A DNA stretch of 64,000 bases from Acidobacteriota bacterium (GCA_019351975.1 JABBOG010000006.1:49701-113700); one strand, 5' to 3'. Shown: positions 1 through 8,240, numbered from the stretch's first letter. The notes: generated by a model not told the origin, from the sequence alone. Numbers and translations are program-made.

Positions 1-203
1 CGATTCTGTCTGCTGTCATCTTCAATGCACTGATCATTGTGGGACTGATTCCGCTCGCTCTGCGTGGCGTTGGCTATAAGGCTCTGTCTGCGGAGTCCCT
101 GCTGCGCCGCAACCTGATTATCTATGGACTGGGTGGGATCGTTGCACCGTTCATCGGAATCAAGCTCATCGACATGATCCTCACCGCAGTACACCTGGCA
201 TAA
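1..203 (+). CDS. kdpB: Potassium-transporting ATPase subunit B, C-terminal fragment
   Basis: The first 203 bases encode, in frame from base 3, the last 66 residues of KdpB, the P-type ATPase subunit that hydrolyses ATP in the KdpFABC high-affinity K+ uptake pump of the inner membrane. The visible part contains two hydrophobic membrane helices separated by the polar stretch [17 protein letters not shown], which is typical of the KdpB C-terminus, and ends [11 protein letters not shown]. The gene is cut by the window edge, so the catalytic phosphorylation domain is not visible. Twelve bases separate its stop from kdpC, as expected for a kdp operon. Confidence 0.9.
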   Translation, partial: ILSAVIFNALIIVGLIPLALRGVGYKALSAESLLRRNLIIYGLGGIVAPFIGIKLIDMILTAVHLA

Positions 204-215
204 AGGAGTTCAGCT

Positions 216-794
216 ATGCGTCGTAACGTTATCACCGCGATTCTTTACACTGCAGTTACCACCGTTTTATTCGGGCTCATCTACCCGCTGGTGATCACCG
301 GGCTTGCGCAGGTTTTCTTCAAGGACCAGGCTAATGGACAGCTGATATATCAGGGTGGACAACTGGTGGGCTCACGAATTATCGGGCAGGGCTTTACCGG
401 GGACGATTATTTTCACTCGCGCCCGTCGGCGGCAGGCGCGGGCTATGATGCGGCGAATTCGAGTGGATCCAACTATGGCCCAACGAGCAAGAAGCTTGTG
501 GATCGCGTGTCCAGCGATGTGGCTGCGTTCAAGCGCGATCATCCTGACAGAGATGTGCCGATCGATCTGGTTACGTCATCGGGTTCGGGGCTTGATCCGG
601 ATATTACGCCTGCGGGGGCGGAGTTTCAGGTTGCGCGCGTGGCGCGAGGCCGTCACCTGAGCGAGGACAAGGTTCGGCAACTCGTTGCAAAGAATACACT
701 TGGGCGTCAGTTTGGATTGTTGGGGGAGCCGCGGGTGAATGTGCTCCAGCTCAATCTTGACCTGGATCGCGTTGCGCCCGTTGCGACACGGTGA
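216..794 (+). CDS. kdpC: Potassium-transporting ATPase subunit C
   Basis: KdpC is the single-span periplasmic-facing subunit that stabilises the KdpFABC K+ pump and assists ATP binding by KdpB. The 192-residue length is normal for the family. An N-terminal membrane helix (about residues 7-30) is followed by the conserved YFHSRPSAAG segment near residue 66, a run of Ser/Asn/Gly, and the C-terminal signature containing LVAKNTLGRQFGLLGEPRVNV. An AAAGGAG ribosome-binding site lies 7 bases before the ATG, in the gap after kdpB. It is the last kdp gene here: no KdpD/KdpE regulator follows, and a strong hairpin ends the unit. Confidence 0.95.
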   Translation: MRRNVITAILYTAVTTVLFGLIYPLVITGLAQVFFKDQANGQLIYQGGQLVGSRIIGQGFTGDDYFHSRPSAAGAGYDAANSSGSNYGPTSKKLVDRVSSDVAAFKRDHPDRDVPIDLVTSSGSGLDPDITPAGAEFQVARVARGRHLSEDKVRQLVAKNTLGRQFGLLGEPRVNVLQLNLDLDRVAPVATR

Positions 795-879
795 TTTAAA
801 GGCGGAGTTAGTGGTTTTGCCGCAGGGTTTGGAGCGCTATTACGCTGCGAGAGGGTGAGCCGTGTTCTCCATAGCGAAA

Positions 880-909
880 GGACCGCACACTCTATATGGT
901 GTGCGGTCC
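880..909. terminator. Bidirectional hairpin terminator between kdpC and a convergent gene
   Basis: A perfect 11-bp inverted repeat (GGACCGCACAC / GTGTGCGGTCC) encloses an 8-base loop. It sits between two convergent genes. On the minus strand it is followed by TTTCGC; neither side has a long T run, so termination is inferred mainly from stem strength and position. Confidence 0.7.
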
Positions 910-950
910 GGATTCTCTCGGATGGGTCGCAGCGATGCGATCCACCAGCC

Positions 951-2549
951 TTAGTTCTTGGGCAGTACGACGAACGGCTGGTTGTCTGGTGGCATGCCTG
1001 CGTTTAGTGCGCTGCGGAGCATGGAGGACGTCGAGGGAAGGGCCCAGACGGGTGATTGAAGCTCGGGCATGGGAGCGGAGCGGAAGATTCTGCTGGTCTG
1101 CTTGACGAGCCAGCGAGCGGACTTCTTGGCCTTCTTGCGCCGCGCGCTATCGGTGGAGATACCTGTTCCGGCGTACATCTGGCGATAGAGCTTGGAGAGC
1201 ATGAAGAAGGCGATACGCGCCTTGCCGTTGGGAACGCAGGCGGAGCGCTTCCAGATGGCTACGTTGCTGTAGAACTTGTCCCAGACCTTCTGCGTGCGGT
1301 CGCTGATCTCTTCTGACGACATGGTGGGATGCGGTGTAAACATCTTGGGGCGAATGGCGGTGGGGATGAGCCAGTAGCGTGTGATGGGCACGTCGCCGAC
1401 CAGGGTAGGGGCTTTGGCTTGCTCTTTTTCCCAGCGGTTGAAGTCGACGGTGCCGGGGAAGGGGGTCATCATGACGAACTGAGCGAAGGTGACGCCGGCT
1501 TTGAGGGCCATTTCCACGGTTGCGTCGAAGGTTGCGGGGCGGTCTGTGGGAAGGCCGAAGATGAAGGAGCCGAGGACGTGAACGCCGTGTTTCTTGAATG
1601 TTTGCAACTGTTTCGCGAGAGCTTCGCCGGAGTAATTCCAGTCTTTGTAGACGGCTTTCAGGCCTTCTGGGGTGACGGCTTCGACGCCGACGAGCGCTCC
1701 TTTGATGTTTGCGCGGCGCATGGCGTCGAGATATTCGCCATCCTCGCCGGCTTCCATGGTGATCTGGGTGAAGAAGACCATGTCTTTGGGGAGCTTGGAG
1801 AGTTCATCCATGAGCTGGAAGCGCTCGGTGCGGATGGCCATCAGCTCTTCGAGCTTGGCGGTGTTGTTCTGCTCGCGCGCGAGGCGGAGGTCGGTGAGAG
1901 TGACGGGATAGAAGTTGTCGTCGGCGAGTGCTATGAAACGGAAGCCGATACGGCGAAGGCTGATGATCTCGTCGATGACGCTTTGGAACTTGCGTTGGCG
2001 TGGAGCCTGACCATCGGTGCGCCAGACACTGCAGAAGGAGCAGTGCTTCGGGCATCCGCGAATGGTCTGGACGGAGGCCCACATATATTTTTCGGGGGGC
2101 ATGAGGTCCCAGCGCGCGGCAAGGAACTGCGTGCCTTCGATGCGGCCGCCTTCGTAGATACGTTGGAGCGAGCCAGCGATGCAGTCGCGGACGGCTTTGC
2201 CCCAGGCGATGTCGCCGTCGCCCTTAACTACGGCATGTGCCTGGCCCTGCTCGAGGACTTCTTCGGGGAAGAGGGTTGCGTGGATGCCACCGTAGATGAC
2301 GGTTGCGCCGCGCTGGCGGGCCATGCGGCCGACCTCGTAGCCACGGAGGGCGTTGCCTGTGTGGACGCTGATACCGACGATGTCGCCGGCAGAGATCGTC
2401 TCGGGGACGATTTGTTCGAGGGATTCATCGACGAGGATGGGGTCGCCGACGACGTCCGGGGTAGCTGCGGCGAGCACGAACAGCCAGCGTGGTGTGATGA
2501 CGGCTGTACCGAAGGAGTTATCACTTGGGTTGACGAGATGTACTTTCAT
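951..2549 (-). CDS. B12-binding-domain radical SAM protein
   Basis: The 532-residue protein has the layout of cobalamin-dependent radical SAM enzymes. An N-terminal Rossmann-like B12-binding region (about residues 1-135) carries the family hallmark YGGIHATLFPEE near residue 87. The radical SAM core follows, with the [4Fe-4S] ligands in a CxxxCxxC motif (C166, C170, C173), then a C-terminal region of about 150 residues. Members typically methylate unactivated carbons or build unusual lipids and tetrapyrroles; the substrate here cannot be read from sequence. Hopanoid methylases and membrane-lipid-modifying enzymes have the same architecture. The start has a GGAAAGG-like site upstream. The gene is alone, convergent with kdp. 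I am sure of the superfamily, not of the reaction. Confidence 0.85.
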   Translation of the reverse strand: MKVHLVNPSDNSFGTAVITPRWLFVLAAATPDVVGDPILVDESLEQIVPETISAGDIVGISVHTGNALRGYEVGRMARQRGATVIYGGIHATLFPEEVLEQGQAHAVVKGDGDIAWGKAVRDCIAGSLQRIYEGGRIEGTQFLAARWDLMPPEKYMWASVQTIRGCPKHCSFCSVWRTDGQAPRQRKFQSVIDEIISLRRIGFRFIALADDNFYPVTLTDLRLAREQNNTAKLEELMAIRTERFQLMDELSKLPKDMVFFTQITMEAGEDGEYLDAMRRANIKGALVGVEAVTPEGLKAVYKDWNYSGEALAKQLQTFKKHGVHVLGSFIFGLPTDRPATFDATVEMALKAGVTFAQFVMMTPFPGTVDFNRWEKEQAKAPTLVGDVPITRYWLIPTAIRPKMFTPHPTMSSEEISDRTQKVWDKFYSNVAIWKRSACVPNGKARIAFFMLSKLYRQMYAGTGISTDSARRKKAKKSARWLVKQTSRIFRSAPMPELQSPVWALPSTSSMLRSALNAGMPPDNQPFVVLPKN

Positions 2550-2722
2550 GGGACGACCTTTCCGCGTGCACTCGCACCATCACGGGCGCGTTTCAACCTA
2601 CATAGATGCCGTTAGACCGAGACAGGCCCGCATCGCGATTTCTCGCAAGGTAACGTCACTCATCATACATACCGAAGGAAGGCTCTGGCCGATATGGGTC
2701 GCATCACGGTATGAACTTTCAG

Positions 2723-3286
2723 TCATTTGGACGCAGCTTGGAGACGTTTGTTCATGTGAACGATAATCAGGCCTTCGCTGTTGGGCAGGGCAATGGTGCT
2801 TCTGTTGCACTCGCGGTAGCCACGCAGGGTGTACAGAGGGACGCCGGTGAGGGTTGAACCCATTTCGACTGTGTGGAAGCCGGCAGCGTAGGCTTGCTGC
2901 TCGCAGTGGGCGAGGATCATGGTGCCGAGACCTCTTCGTGACCAATGCGGATGCACGTAGATGGCGCGAATCTTTGCTGCGTCATGGGCAGGATCGAGCG
3001 CGGTGAGTTGACGTCCGGGAAGATGATCGCCGCCGCATAGGGTGCTTCGGAAGCTCCAACCGCCGCAGGCTATGATGATGCGGCCGTGGGTCTCGGCCAC
3101 GAAGTAGGTTTGGTCGGCGATGAGCTGCGAGTCGAGACCGAGGGCATGGCCGAGAGCACCTTCGATCTGGGCCGGGGTGTAGTCGTTGGCTTGCAGGCCG
3201 CGCACGGAGGCTTCGATGAGGGCGTGGAGCGCGGGAATGTCGGCGGAGGTAGCTGTCCTGATGGAGATGGATTCGAGGTTTGGCAT
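2723..3286 (-). CDS. GNAT family N-acetyltransferase
   Basis: A 187-residue protein with the GCN5-related acetyltransferase fold. The acetyl-CoA pyrophosphate-binding motif is visible as RRGLGT, just after the beta-strand segment AIYVHPHW (about residue 107). It is followed by an HxxVEMGSTLTGVPLYTLRGY stretch typical of motif B in small-molecule acetyltransferases. The acceptor substrate is unknown. An AGAGAGG site lies 7 bases before the ATG. It is the third gene of an apparent minus-strand operon (glycosyltransferase, quinone-reductase-like protein, GNAT), separated from the preceding gene by 24 bases. Confidence 0.85.
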   Translation of the reverse strand: MPNLESISIRTATSADIPALHALIEASVRGLQANDYTPAQIEGALGHALGLDSQLIADQTYFVAETHGRIIIACGGWSFRSTLCGGDHLPGRQLTALDPAHDAAKIRAIYVHPHWSRRGLGTMILAHCEQQAYAAGFHTVEMGSTLTGVPLYTLRGYRECNRSTIALPNSEGLIIVHMNKRLQAASK

Positions 3287-3310
3287 GGGTGTACCTCTCT
3301 TGATGAAACG

Positions 3311-4279
3311 CTATAGCGTGAGGAGAACCTTGCCTGTGGTTTTGCGTGCGGCGAGGTCGCGATGGGCCTGCTGTGCCTGATCGAGCGGGTAGCGCGCGCC
3401 GATGCGGACGTTGAGATCGCCGCTGGCGACCCAGTTGAAGATGGTGTGGGCGCGGTGCTCGAGCTCGGTGCGTGATTGGACGTAGTCTTTGAGTGTGGGA
3501 CGGGTGACGTAGAGCGAACCGAGGGTGGAGAGGCGGATGAGATCGAAGGGTGGAACGGCTCCGCTGGAGGCTCCGTAGAGGGCGAGAAGGCCGCGAGGGC
3601 GCAGGCAGCGCAGTGAATCTTCGAAGGTGGTCTTGCCGACGGAGTCGTAGACGACGGGAAGTTTTTGGCCGCTGGTGAAGGAGGTGACGGCGTCCGCAAA
3701 GCTGGTCTGTGTATAGAGGATGGTGTGGTCTGCACCGGCGGTGCGGGAGAGCTGCGCCTTCTCTTGTGTGGAGACGGTGGTGAGGACTGTGGCGCCGAGA
3801 TGTTTGGCGATCTGGGTGAGGAGGAGACCGACGCCGCCTGCTCCAGCATGGATGAGGACGGTGTCGCCGGAGCGGATGGGGTAGGTGTCGAAGGCGAGAT
3901 AGTGGGCGGTGAGACCCTGAAGGAGAACGGCGGCAGCCTGTTCGAAGCTCATGGCGTCGGGGATTTTGAGGAGGTCGTCGGCGGGAGCGCAGGCGAATTC
4001 GGCGTAGGTTCCGCGGGTGCCGTTCCAGGCGACGCGGTCGCCGATGGCAAAGCCGGTGACGCCTGAACCCAGCGATGCGACGGTGCCGGAGGCCTCCTGA
4101 CCGGGGATGAAGGGAAGTTGGGCGGGATATCGGCCTTCGCGCAGGTAGGTGTCGATGAAGTTGACGCCAGCGGCTTCGATTTTGACGAGCACCTGGCCTG
4201 CCTGAGGCGTGGGGACGGGAAGGTCGATGGATTCGAGAACCTCGGGGCCGCCTGTGCTGCGAATCTGTATCGCTTTCAT
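3311..4279 (-). CDS. qor: Quinone oxidoreductase-like zinc-independent MDR protein
   Basis: This 322-residue protein belongs to the medium-chain dehydrogenase/reductase superfamily, quinone oxidoreductase branch, which uses NADPH to reduce quinones or enones in the cytosol. The N-terminal GroES-like domain contains GVNFIDTYLREGRY and PGQEASGTV; the nucleotide-binding motif is HAGAGGVGLLLTQIAK near residue 145. The cysteine ligands of zinc alcohol dehydrogenases are missing, as expected for this branch. An AAAGGA site precedes the ATG. It lies 40 bases after the glycosyltransferase gene and 24 before the GNAT gene, so the three are probably co-transcribed, although no shared pathway is obvious. 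Confidence 0.9.
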   Translation of the reverse strand: MKAIQIRSTGGPEVLESIDLPVPTPQAGQVLVKIEAAGVNFIDTYLREGRYPAQLPFIPGQEASGTVASLGSGVTGFAIGDRVAWNGTRGTYAEFACAPADDLLKIPDAMSFEQAAAVLLQGLTAHYLAFDTYPIRSGDTVLIHAGAGGVGLLLTQIAKHLGATVLTTVSTQEKAQLSRTAGADHTILYTQTSFADAVTSFTSGQKLPVVYDSVGKTTFEDSLRCLRPRGLLALYGASSGAVPPFDLIRLSTLGSLYVTRPTLKDYVQSRTELEHRAHTIFNWVASGDLNVRIGARYPLDQAQQAHRDLAARKTTGKVLLTL

Positions 4280-4319
4280 GGGGAGATCCTTTATAGGAGT
4301 GAGGTGAGTGAGAGCGGGA

Positions 4320-5297
4320 TCAGCGGCTCATGCTCTCTTCGGAGGGCCGGATGCGAACGAGGCGATCTACCGCGTAAGGTGTGTTCTGCGACTGGGTGAA
4401 GAAGTGGCGCACCTGGAGTTCGGCGAGCAGGCCGACGCCGATGAGTTGGATGCCAGCGAGAATAAGCACGGCGGCGATGATGAACCAGGGAGCGTGTTCG
4501 CCTAGGACGTCATGTTCCGTGAGCAGTTTGCGCACGAGTAGCCAGACGGCGATGCCACCGCCGGAGAAGACGCCAAGGCTGCCGAGCGTGCCGAAGAAGT
4601 GCAGCGGCCGGGTCATGTACTTCAGGAGGAAGCGGATGGTGAGGAGATCAAAGAAGACGCGGAGGGTGCGCGAGATGCCGTAGTGACTCTGGCCGGCTTC
4701 ACGCGCGGGGTTGGTGATGGGGATTTCGCAGATGCTGGCGCCGTACCAACTGGCGAGGGCAGGGATGAAGCGATGCATTTCGCCGTAGAGGGGGATGTTG
4801 TGGATGACCTCGCGACGGTAGGCTTTGAAGGTGGTGCCGAAGTCGTGGATGTTGACGCCGGAGAGCTTGGCCATGATCCAGTTGGCGGCACGTGATGGGA
4901 TGCGGCGGAGGACTATGTTGTCGGCACGCTGGGCGCGCCAGCCGCTGACGACGTCGTAGCCTTCTTCGAGTTTGGCGAGGAAGTTGGGGATCTCGGATGG
5001 GTCGTGCTGGAGGTCGCCGTCCATGGCGAGGATGAAGTCGCCGGAGGAGTGATCGAAGCCGGCGGCGAGGGCGGAGGTCTGGCCGAAGTTGCGGCGGAGC
5101 TTGACGACGAGGACGCGCGAATCGACAGCAGCGATCTCTTCAAGGAGGCGGTAGGTTCTGTCTCTTGAGCCGTCGTCGACGAAGACGAGTTCGAAAGAGG
5201 CGCCGACGTGCTCCATGACGTCTTTGACGCGGTCGTAGAGCTTCGTGACGTTCTCTTCTTCGTTGTGGAACGGGACGACGATGGAGTACTTCGGCAC
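4320..5297 (-). CDS. Family 2 glycosyltransferase, polyprenyl-phosphate sugar synthase type
   Basis: A 325-residue GT-A fold transferase of the DPM1/GtrB type, which moves a sugar from a nucleotide donor to polyprenyl phosphate at the inner face of the membrane. Motifs seen are the N-terminal YSIVVPFHNEEENV, the VDDGSRD donor-binding segment (near residue 41) and the AMDGDLQHDPSEI metal-binding DxD region (near 92), followed by GWRAQR and the acceptor-loop region HDFGTTFKAYRREV. Two C-terminal membrane helices (about residues 235-255 and 270-295) fit this subgroup. It is the first gene of a three-gene minus-strand unit. Sugar specificity cannot be deduced. Confidence 0.9.
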   Translation of the reverse strand: MPKYSIVVPFHNEEENVTKLYDRVKDVMEHVGASFELVFVDDGSRDRTYRLLEEIAAVDSRVLVVKLRRNFGQTSALAAGFDHSSGDFILAMDGDLQHDPSEIPNFLAKLEEGYDVVSGWRAQRADNIVLRRIPSRAANWIMAKLSGVNIHDFGTTFKAYRREVIHNIPLYGEMHRFIPALASWYGASICEIPITNPAREAGQSHYGISRTLRVFFDLLTIRFLLKYMTRPLHFFGTLGSLGVFSGGGIAVWLLVRKLLTEHDVLGEHAPWFIIAAVLILAGIQLIGVGLLAELQVRHFFTQSQNTPYAVDRLVRIRPSEESMSR

Positions 5298-5406
5298 AGC
5301 ACCGATTTTACGCGATGACGTATTTGGCCTGTTTGGACGGCAGCGCGAGAGGCTACAGAGACGGGTGTGTTTGGCAATCTTGATCGTGATTCTGATGCAT
5401 TGGGGT

Positions 5407-5453
5407 GCCCGGTAGCACAGTTGTGTAGAGCAGCGGTGTCGCGTGCGCTGCTC
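5407..5453 (+). pseudogene. Degenerate 5' half of a tRNA-Arg-like gene followed by a hairpin
   Basis: Bases 5407-5435 match the 5' part of the intact tRNA-Arg downstream (5533-5561) at 26 of 29 positions, covering the acceptor strand, D-arm and start of the anticodon stem. No anticodon arm, T-arm or 3' acceptor strand follows in register. Instead GAGCAGCG (5428-5435) pairs perfectly with CGCTGCTC (5446-5453) across a 10-base loop. This reads as a relic of a duplicated tRNA gene, or possibly a structured tRNA-derived RNA. I infer it is not a functional tRNA. Confidence 0.55.
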
Positions 5454-5510
5454 CGCGGTTCAGGTACACTACAAAAGTCGTCATTCACAGGGAAAACCTC
5501 CTCGAACGTC

Positions 5511-5524
5511 CGCACTTCTAACGC
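5511..5524 (+). pseudogene. Anticodon-arm-like fragment of a tRNA-Arg
   Basis: CGCACTTCTAACGC matches the anticodon arm of the adjacent tRNA-Arg (5560-5573) at 13 of 14 bases. Read as a loop (CTTCTAA) it would carry the anticodon TCT (Arg) instead of CCT. It lies 76 bases after the 5'-half relic and directly before the intact gene, so the two fragments may come from one decayed tandem copy. The match is short and could be chance. Confidence 0.35.
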
Positions 5525-5531
5525 TCTACAA

Positions 5532-5608
5532 GGCCCGGTAGCTCAGTTGCATAGAGCAGCGCACTCCTAACGCGAAGGTCGCAGGTTGGACTCCTGCCCG
5601 GGCCACCA
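5532..5608 (+). tRNA. tRNA-Arg (anticodon CCT)
   Basis: A 77-base cloverleaf with encoded CCA decodes AGG. The acceptor stem GGCCCGG/CCGGGCC, D-stem GCTC/GAGC and T-stem GCAGG/CCTGC are fully paired, and the anticodon loop is CTCCTAA. Two features are odd. The anticodon stem GCGCA/CGCGA has mismatches at both ends (G27-A43, A31-C39). The D-loop reads AGTTGCATA, giving G18-C19 instead of G18-G19, while the T-loop reads TTGGACT, giving G56 instead of C56. The two changes compensate: the 19-56 tertiary pair is kept but inverted. U54, A58 and the G15-C48 pair are retained. Confidence 0.88.
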
Positions 5609-5720
5609 TATCGATTTCCGTATCTGGCGGTGGGCGCATGCGGAGGGCGATCATTTACCTGCTAGGCTTTTTGAAGAGCTGGAATGGAAAAAGTATTTTT
5701 CGATTGTGGCAGGAGATGTC

Positions 5721-8165
5721 TTGGGGATTTTGGATTTTCGGTTCAAACAGCATGTTGCGGGCGTTCTGTTTGCTGGATGCATGAGCACTGCGTGCGCGCA
5801 CGCGGTGGTGATTCGCGGGTATGTGACCGACCCGTTGGGGAAGCCTTTACCGGGCGGTTTGGTGCGCCTGGTTGAAGGTGGCAAGGTAGTTGCGCTGGCG
5901 TATGCCGATGTCGATGGATCGTATGAGGTTAGGTCGTCGGATGAAGGGCGGTTTACGCTGTTGGGTTCGGCGCGCGGGTTCTTCCCGGGAATTGGTACGA
6001 GCTTTTATGGCGGTGCGACGGACGTTCTCGATCAGGATGTGGTGCTCGCCATCAACACGGTGCGACAGGACATTTCGGGTGTGGAGACGGGAATTCCGGT
6101 GCCGCTGCCGCAGCTTCCAGAGCCGGTGAGTATCATTCCGGATGAAGCACTGACACTACAGTTGGGAATGGTGGACGTGATGCGCCAGATGGCAGGCGTA
6201 TTCGTTGTGCAGACCGGGCAGATTGGCGGCGAAACCAGCTTGTTTGTGCGTGGTGGAGCGTCGACAGACAACTTTGTAGAGGTGGACGGGATTCCTGCGA
6301 ATGATATGGGCGGGACATTCGACTTCGGGACGGTGAGCTCGACGGCGATCGACGCTATCTCAGTGGTGCACGGTGCGGATTCGGCGATGTATGGGACAGG
6401 AGCGGCGGCGGGTGTGGTGGCGATCGAGACGCCGCGTGGGAAGTCGCTGGAGCCGTTACTGGAGTATTCGGGTGAGGCAGGGAGCTTGTATACGTACCAG
6501 AATGAGGCGTCGATCGCGGGGACGCACCAGCGGGCCGACTACTATGGAGCGTTTTCGAGGTTAGATACGTCAAATGCGCTGCCGTTGGATGAGTATCACT
6601 CCGAAACAACGGCCATCAATTTTGGCTTTGACATCAATGGAAATACAAAGACGCGGATCACGCTGAGAAACGCGAATTCGGCGGAGGGACTGCCGGGTGC
6701 GCATGACTTTCTTGGGATTTCGAACAGCGGCAAGCAGGCGGATCAGGATTTGTATGCGGGACTCATGGTTGAGAATCGCTACGGAGGAGACTGGCATAAC
6801 CTGCTGCGCTACGCCATTGCTCGAAAGCGCGAGCAGGAGAAGCAGTTTGGGCAGCAGGGAACGGCGATTGATACGCCGTTTTATGGGCCGGAGTACTTTG
6901 GCAACCTGATGAAGATACGCGGAGCGAATGGGTATAGCGCGACGGGGCGAGCGACCATCTACGGGACGAATGAGAATCAGGATTCAAACCGCGATGAGTT
7001 GTACTACCAGAGCGACTACAAGTTTTCGCCGCATATTATGGTGCTGTTCGGCTTCCGGTACGATAACGAGCGGGGAAGCCTCAACCTACCGTCGTATCAG
7101 GAGTTCGAGGCGGGTCAGCGAACAAATTTTGAATATAATCTGCAATTTCAGGGCGAATTTCGAAACCGGCTGTTTTATTCCGCGGGCGGTGCGGTGGAAA
7201 AGAACCACCTGTATGGGATTGCGGGAACGCCGCGGCTGGGGCTAAGTTATGTGCCGGTTCGTCCGTCGTATGGGCTTTTGCGCGGGACACGGTTACGTGC
7301 CAATGCGGCGACGGGGGTTCAGGAGCCGACGCTTGCCGTGCAGTTCCAGAGCCTGTATGCGCAGCTTGAGGCTGCGGGAGACACGAGGGACATCGCTCGA
7401 TATCACGTCACGCCGCAGACGGAAGAGCGTTCGCGGACGTATGACGTTGGGGTGGACCAGAACGTGCTTGGAGAGAAACTGGTGTTGAAGGCCGACTACT
7501 TTCATAACGTCTTCAATGACCAGTTGGAGGGGGTTGGCGCGGTATCGCTGGCGGAGTCCTTTGGGTTGAAGCTGGAGCCTGCTACCGGTGTAGTTGAGGC
7601 CTATCTGAACTCATTGGCATACCGGGCGCAGGGTGCGGAGGCGGAGGTGGTGTGGCAGCCGAAGTCACATTTGCTGATGCGCGGGGGGTACACGTTTCTG
7701 GGCACGCGGGTGGTGCAGTCGTTCGCGTCGGATGCAGTTGCGGCGAACAGTGGCCGACCGACGGAGAATCCGGATTTGCCGGGGATAGCGATCGGCGCGG
7801 AGAGTCCGCTGGTTGGTGCGCGGCCATTTCGGCGAGCGCCAAACACGGGATACTTCAATCTGGTGTATACGAGGCCGCGGCTGATGCTGTCGTTCAAGGC
7901 GGCGATGGCGAGCAAGAGCGACGACTCGACGTTTTTGGATGGCGAAGACGTGCAAAACGGAAATTCGTTACTCTTGCCGAACCGTGATTTGGATTTCGGG
8001 TACGCGAAGCTGGACCTGGGCGCTACCTACAACCTCAAGCACGGGTTTTCGTATTTTGGACAGATGAATAACCTGCTTAACGACCAGCATATAGGGCCGA
8101 TTGGGCACCCGGGGCTTCCACTCACGTTTATCACGGGCCTTCGATTACGGGTTGGTGGCGATTAG
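5721..8165 (+). CDS. TonB-dependent outer-membrane receptor with N-terminal regulatory-like domain
   Basis: A TonB-dependent receptor of about 814 residues. After a signal peptide (AGVLFAGCMSTACAHA) comes a carboxypeptidase-regulatory/CnaB-like beta domain (VIRGYVTDPLGKPLPGG), then a plug domain (VDVMRQMAGVFVV, FVRGGASTDNFVEVDGIP) and a C-terminal beta-barrel ending in TFITGLRLRVGG. The ligand is unknown; such receptors take up siderophores, vitamins or glycans using TonB energy. I chose the TTG at 5721 because AGGAG lies 5 bases before it and it gives a proper signal peptide. The frame is open back into the tRNA-Arg, so a start farther upstream cannot be excluded. The VWFA-like gene follows 112 bases later. 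Confidence 0.88.
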   Translation: MGILDFRFKQHVAGVLFAGCMSTACAHAVVIRGYVTDPLGKPLPGGLVRLVEGGKVVALAYADVDGSYEVRSSDEGRFTLLGSARGFFPGIGTSFYGGATDVLDQDVVLAINTVRQDISGVETGIPVPLPQLPEPVSIIPDEALTLQLGMVDVMRQMAGVFVVQTGQIGGETSLFVRGGASTDNFVEVDGIPANDMGGTFDFGTVSSTAIDAISVVHGADSAMYGTGAAAGVVAIETPRGKSLEPLLEYSGEAGSLYTYQNEASIAGTHQRADYYGAFSRLDTSNALPLDEYHSETTAINFGFDINGNTKTRITLRNANSAEGLPGAHDFLGISNSGKQADQDLYAGLMVENRYGGDWHNLLRYAIARKREQEKQFGQQGTAIDTPFYGPEYFGNLMKIRGANGYSATGRATIYGTNENQDSNRDELYYQSDYKFSPHIMVLFGFRYDNERGSLNLPSYQEFEAGQRTNFEYNLQFQGEFRNRLFYSAGGAVEKNHLYGIAGTPRLGLSYVPVRPSYGLLRGTRLRANAATGVQEPTLAVQFQSLYAQLEAAGDTRDIARYHVTPQTEERSRTYDVGVDQNVLGEKLVLKADYFHNVFNDQLEGVGAVSLAESFGLKLEPATGVVEAYLNSLAYRAQGAEAEVVWQPKSHLLMRGGYTFLGTRVVQSFASDAVAANSGRPTENPDLPGIAIGAESPLVGARPFRRAPNTGYFNLVYTRPRLMLSFKAAMASKSDDSTFLDGEDVQNGNSLLLPNRDLDFGYAKLDLGATYNLKHGFSYFGQMNNLLNDQHIGPIGHPGLPLTFITGLRLRVGGD

Positions 8166-8220
8166 GCGCCTGCGTTTGTTCGCACCATAGACGGAGACTT
8201 CTAAAATTTGGCGTAGGATT

Positions 8221-8240
8221 GCAAGTGGCATGCCACCTGC
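8221..8240. promoter_or_regulatory. Palindrome upstream of the VWFA-like gene, possible operator
   Basis: The 20-base sequence GCAAGTGGCATGCCACCTGC is palindromic except for one base pair, with a perfect 12-base core GTGGCATGCCAC. It lies 37 bases before the start of the VWFA-like gene, where a dimeric regulator could bind. No regulator gene is nearby. Function is inferred from symmetry and position only. Confidence 0.35.

Noticed and set aside
1329..2615. Long plus-strand open frame opposite the radical SAM gene
   Set aside because: It is antisense to a clear coding region, has no recognisable domain and no good ribosome-binding site. Its composition follows from the codon bias of the real gene.
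5436..5510. Intron splitting an upstream tRNA-Arg
   Set aside because: The insertion is only about 75 bases, far too short for a group I intron, and no 3' tRNA half follows the anticodon-like fragment.
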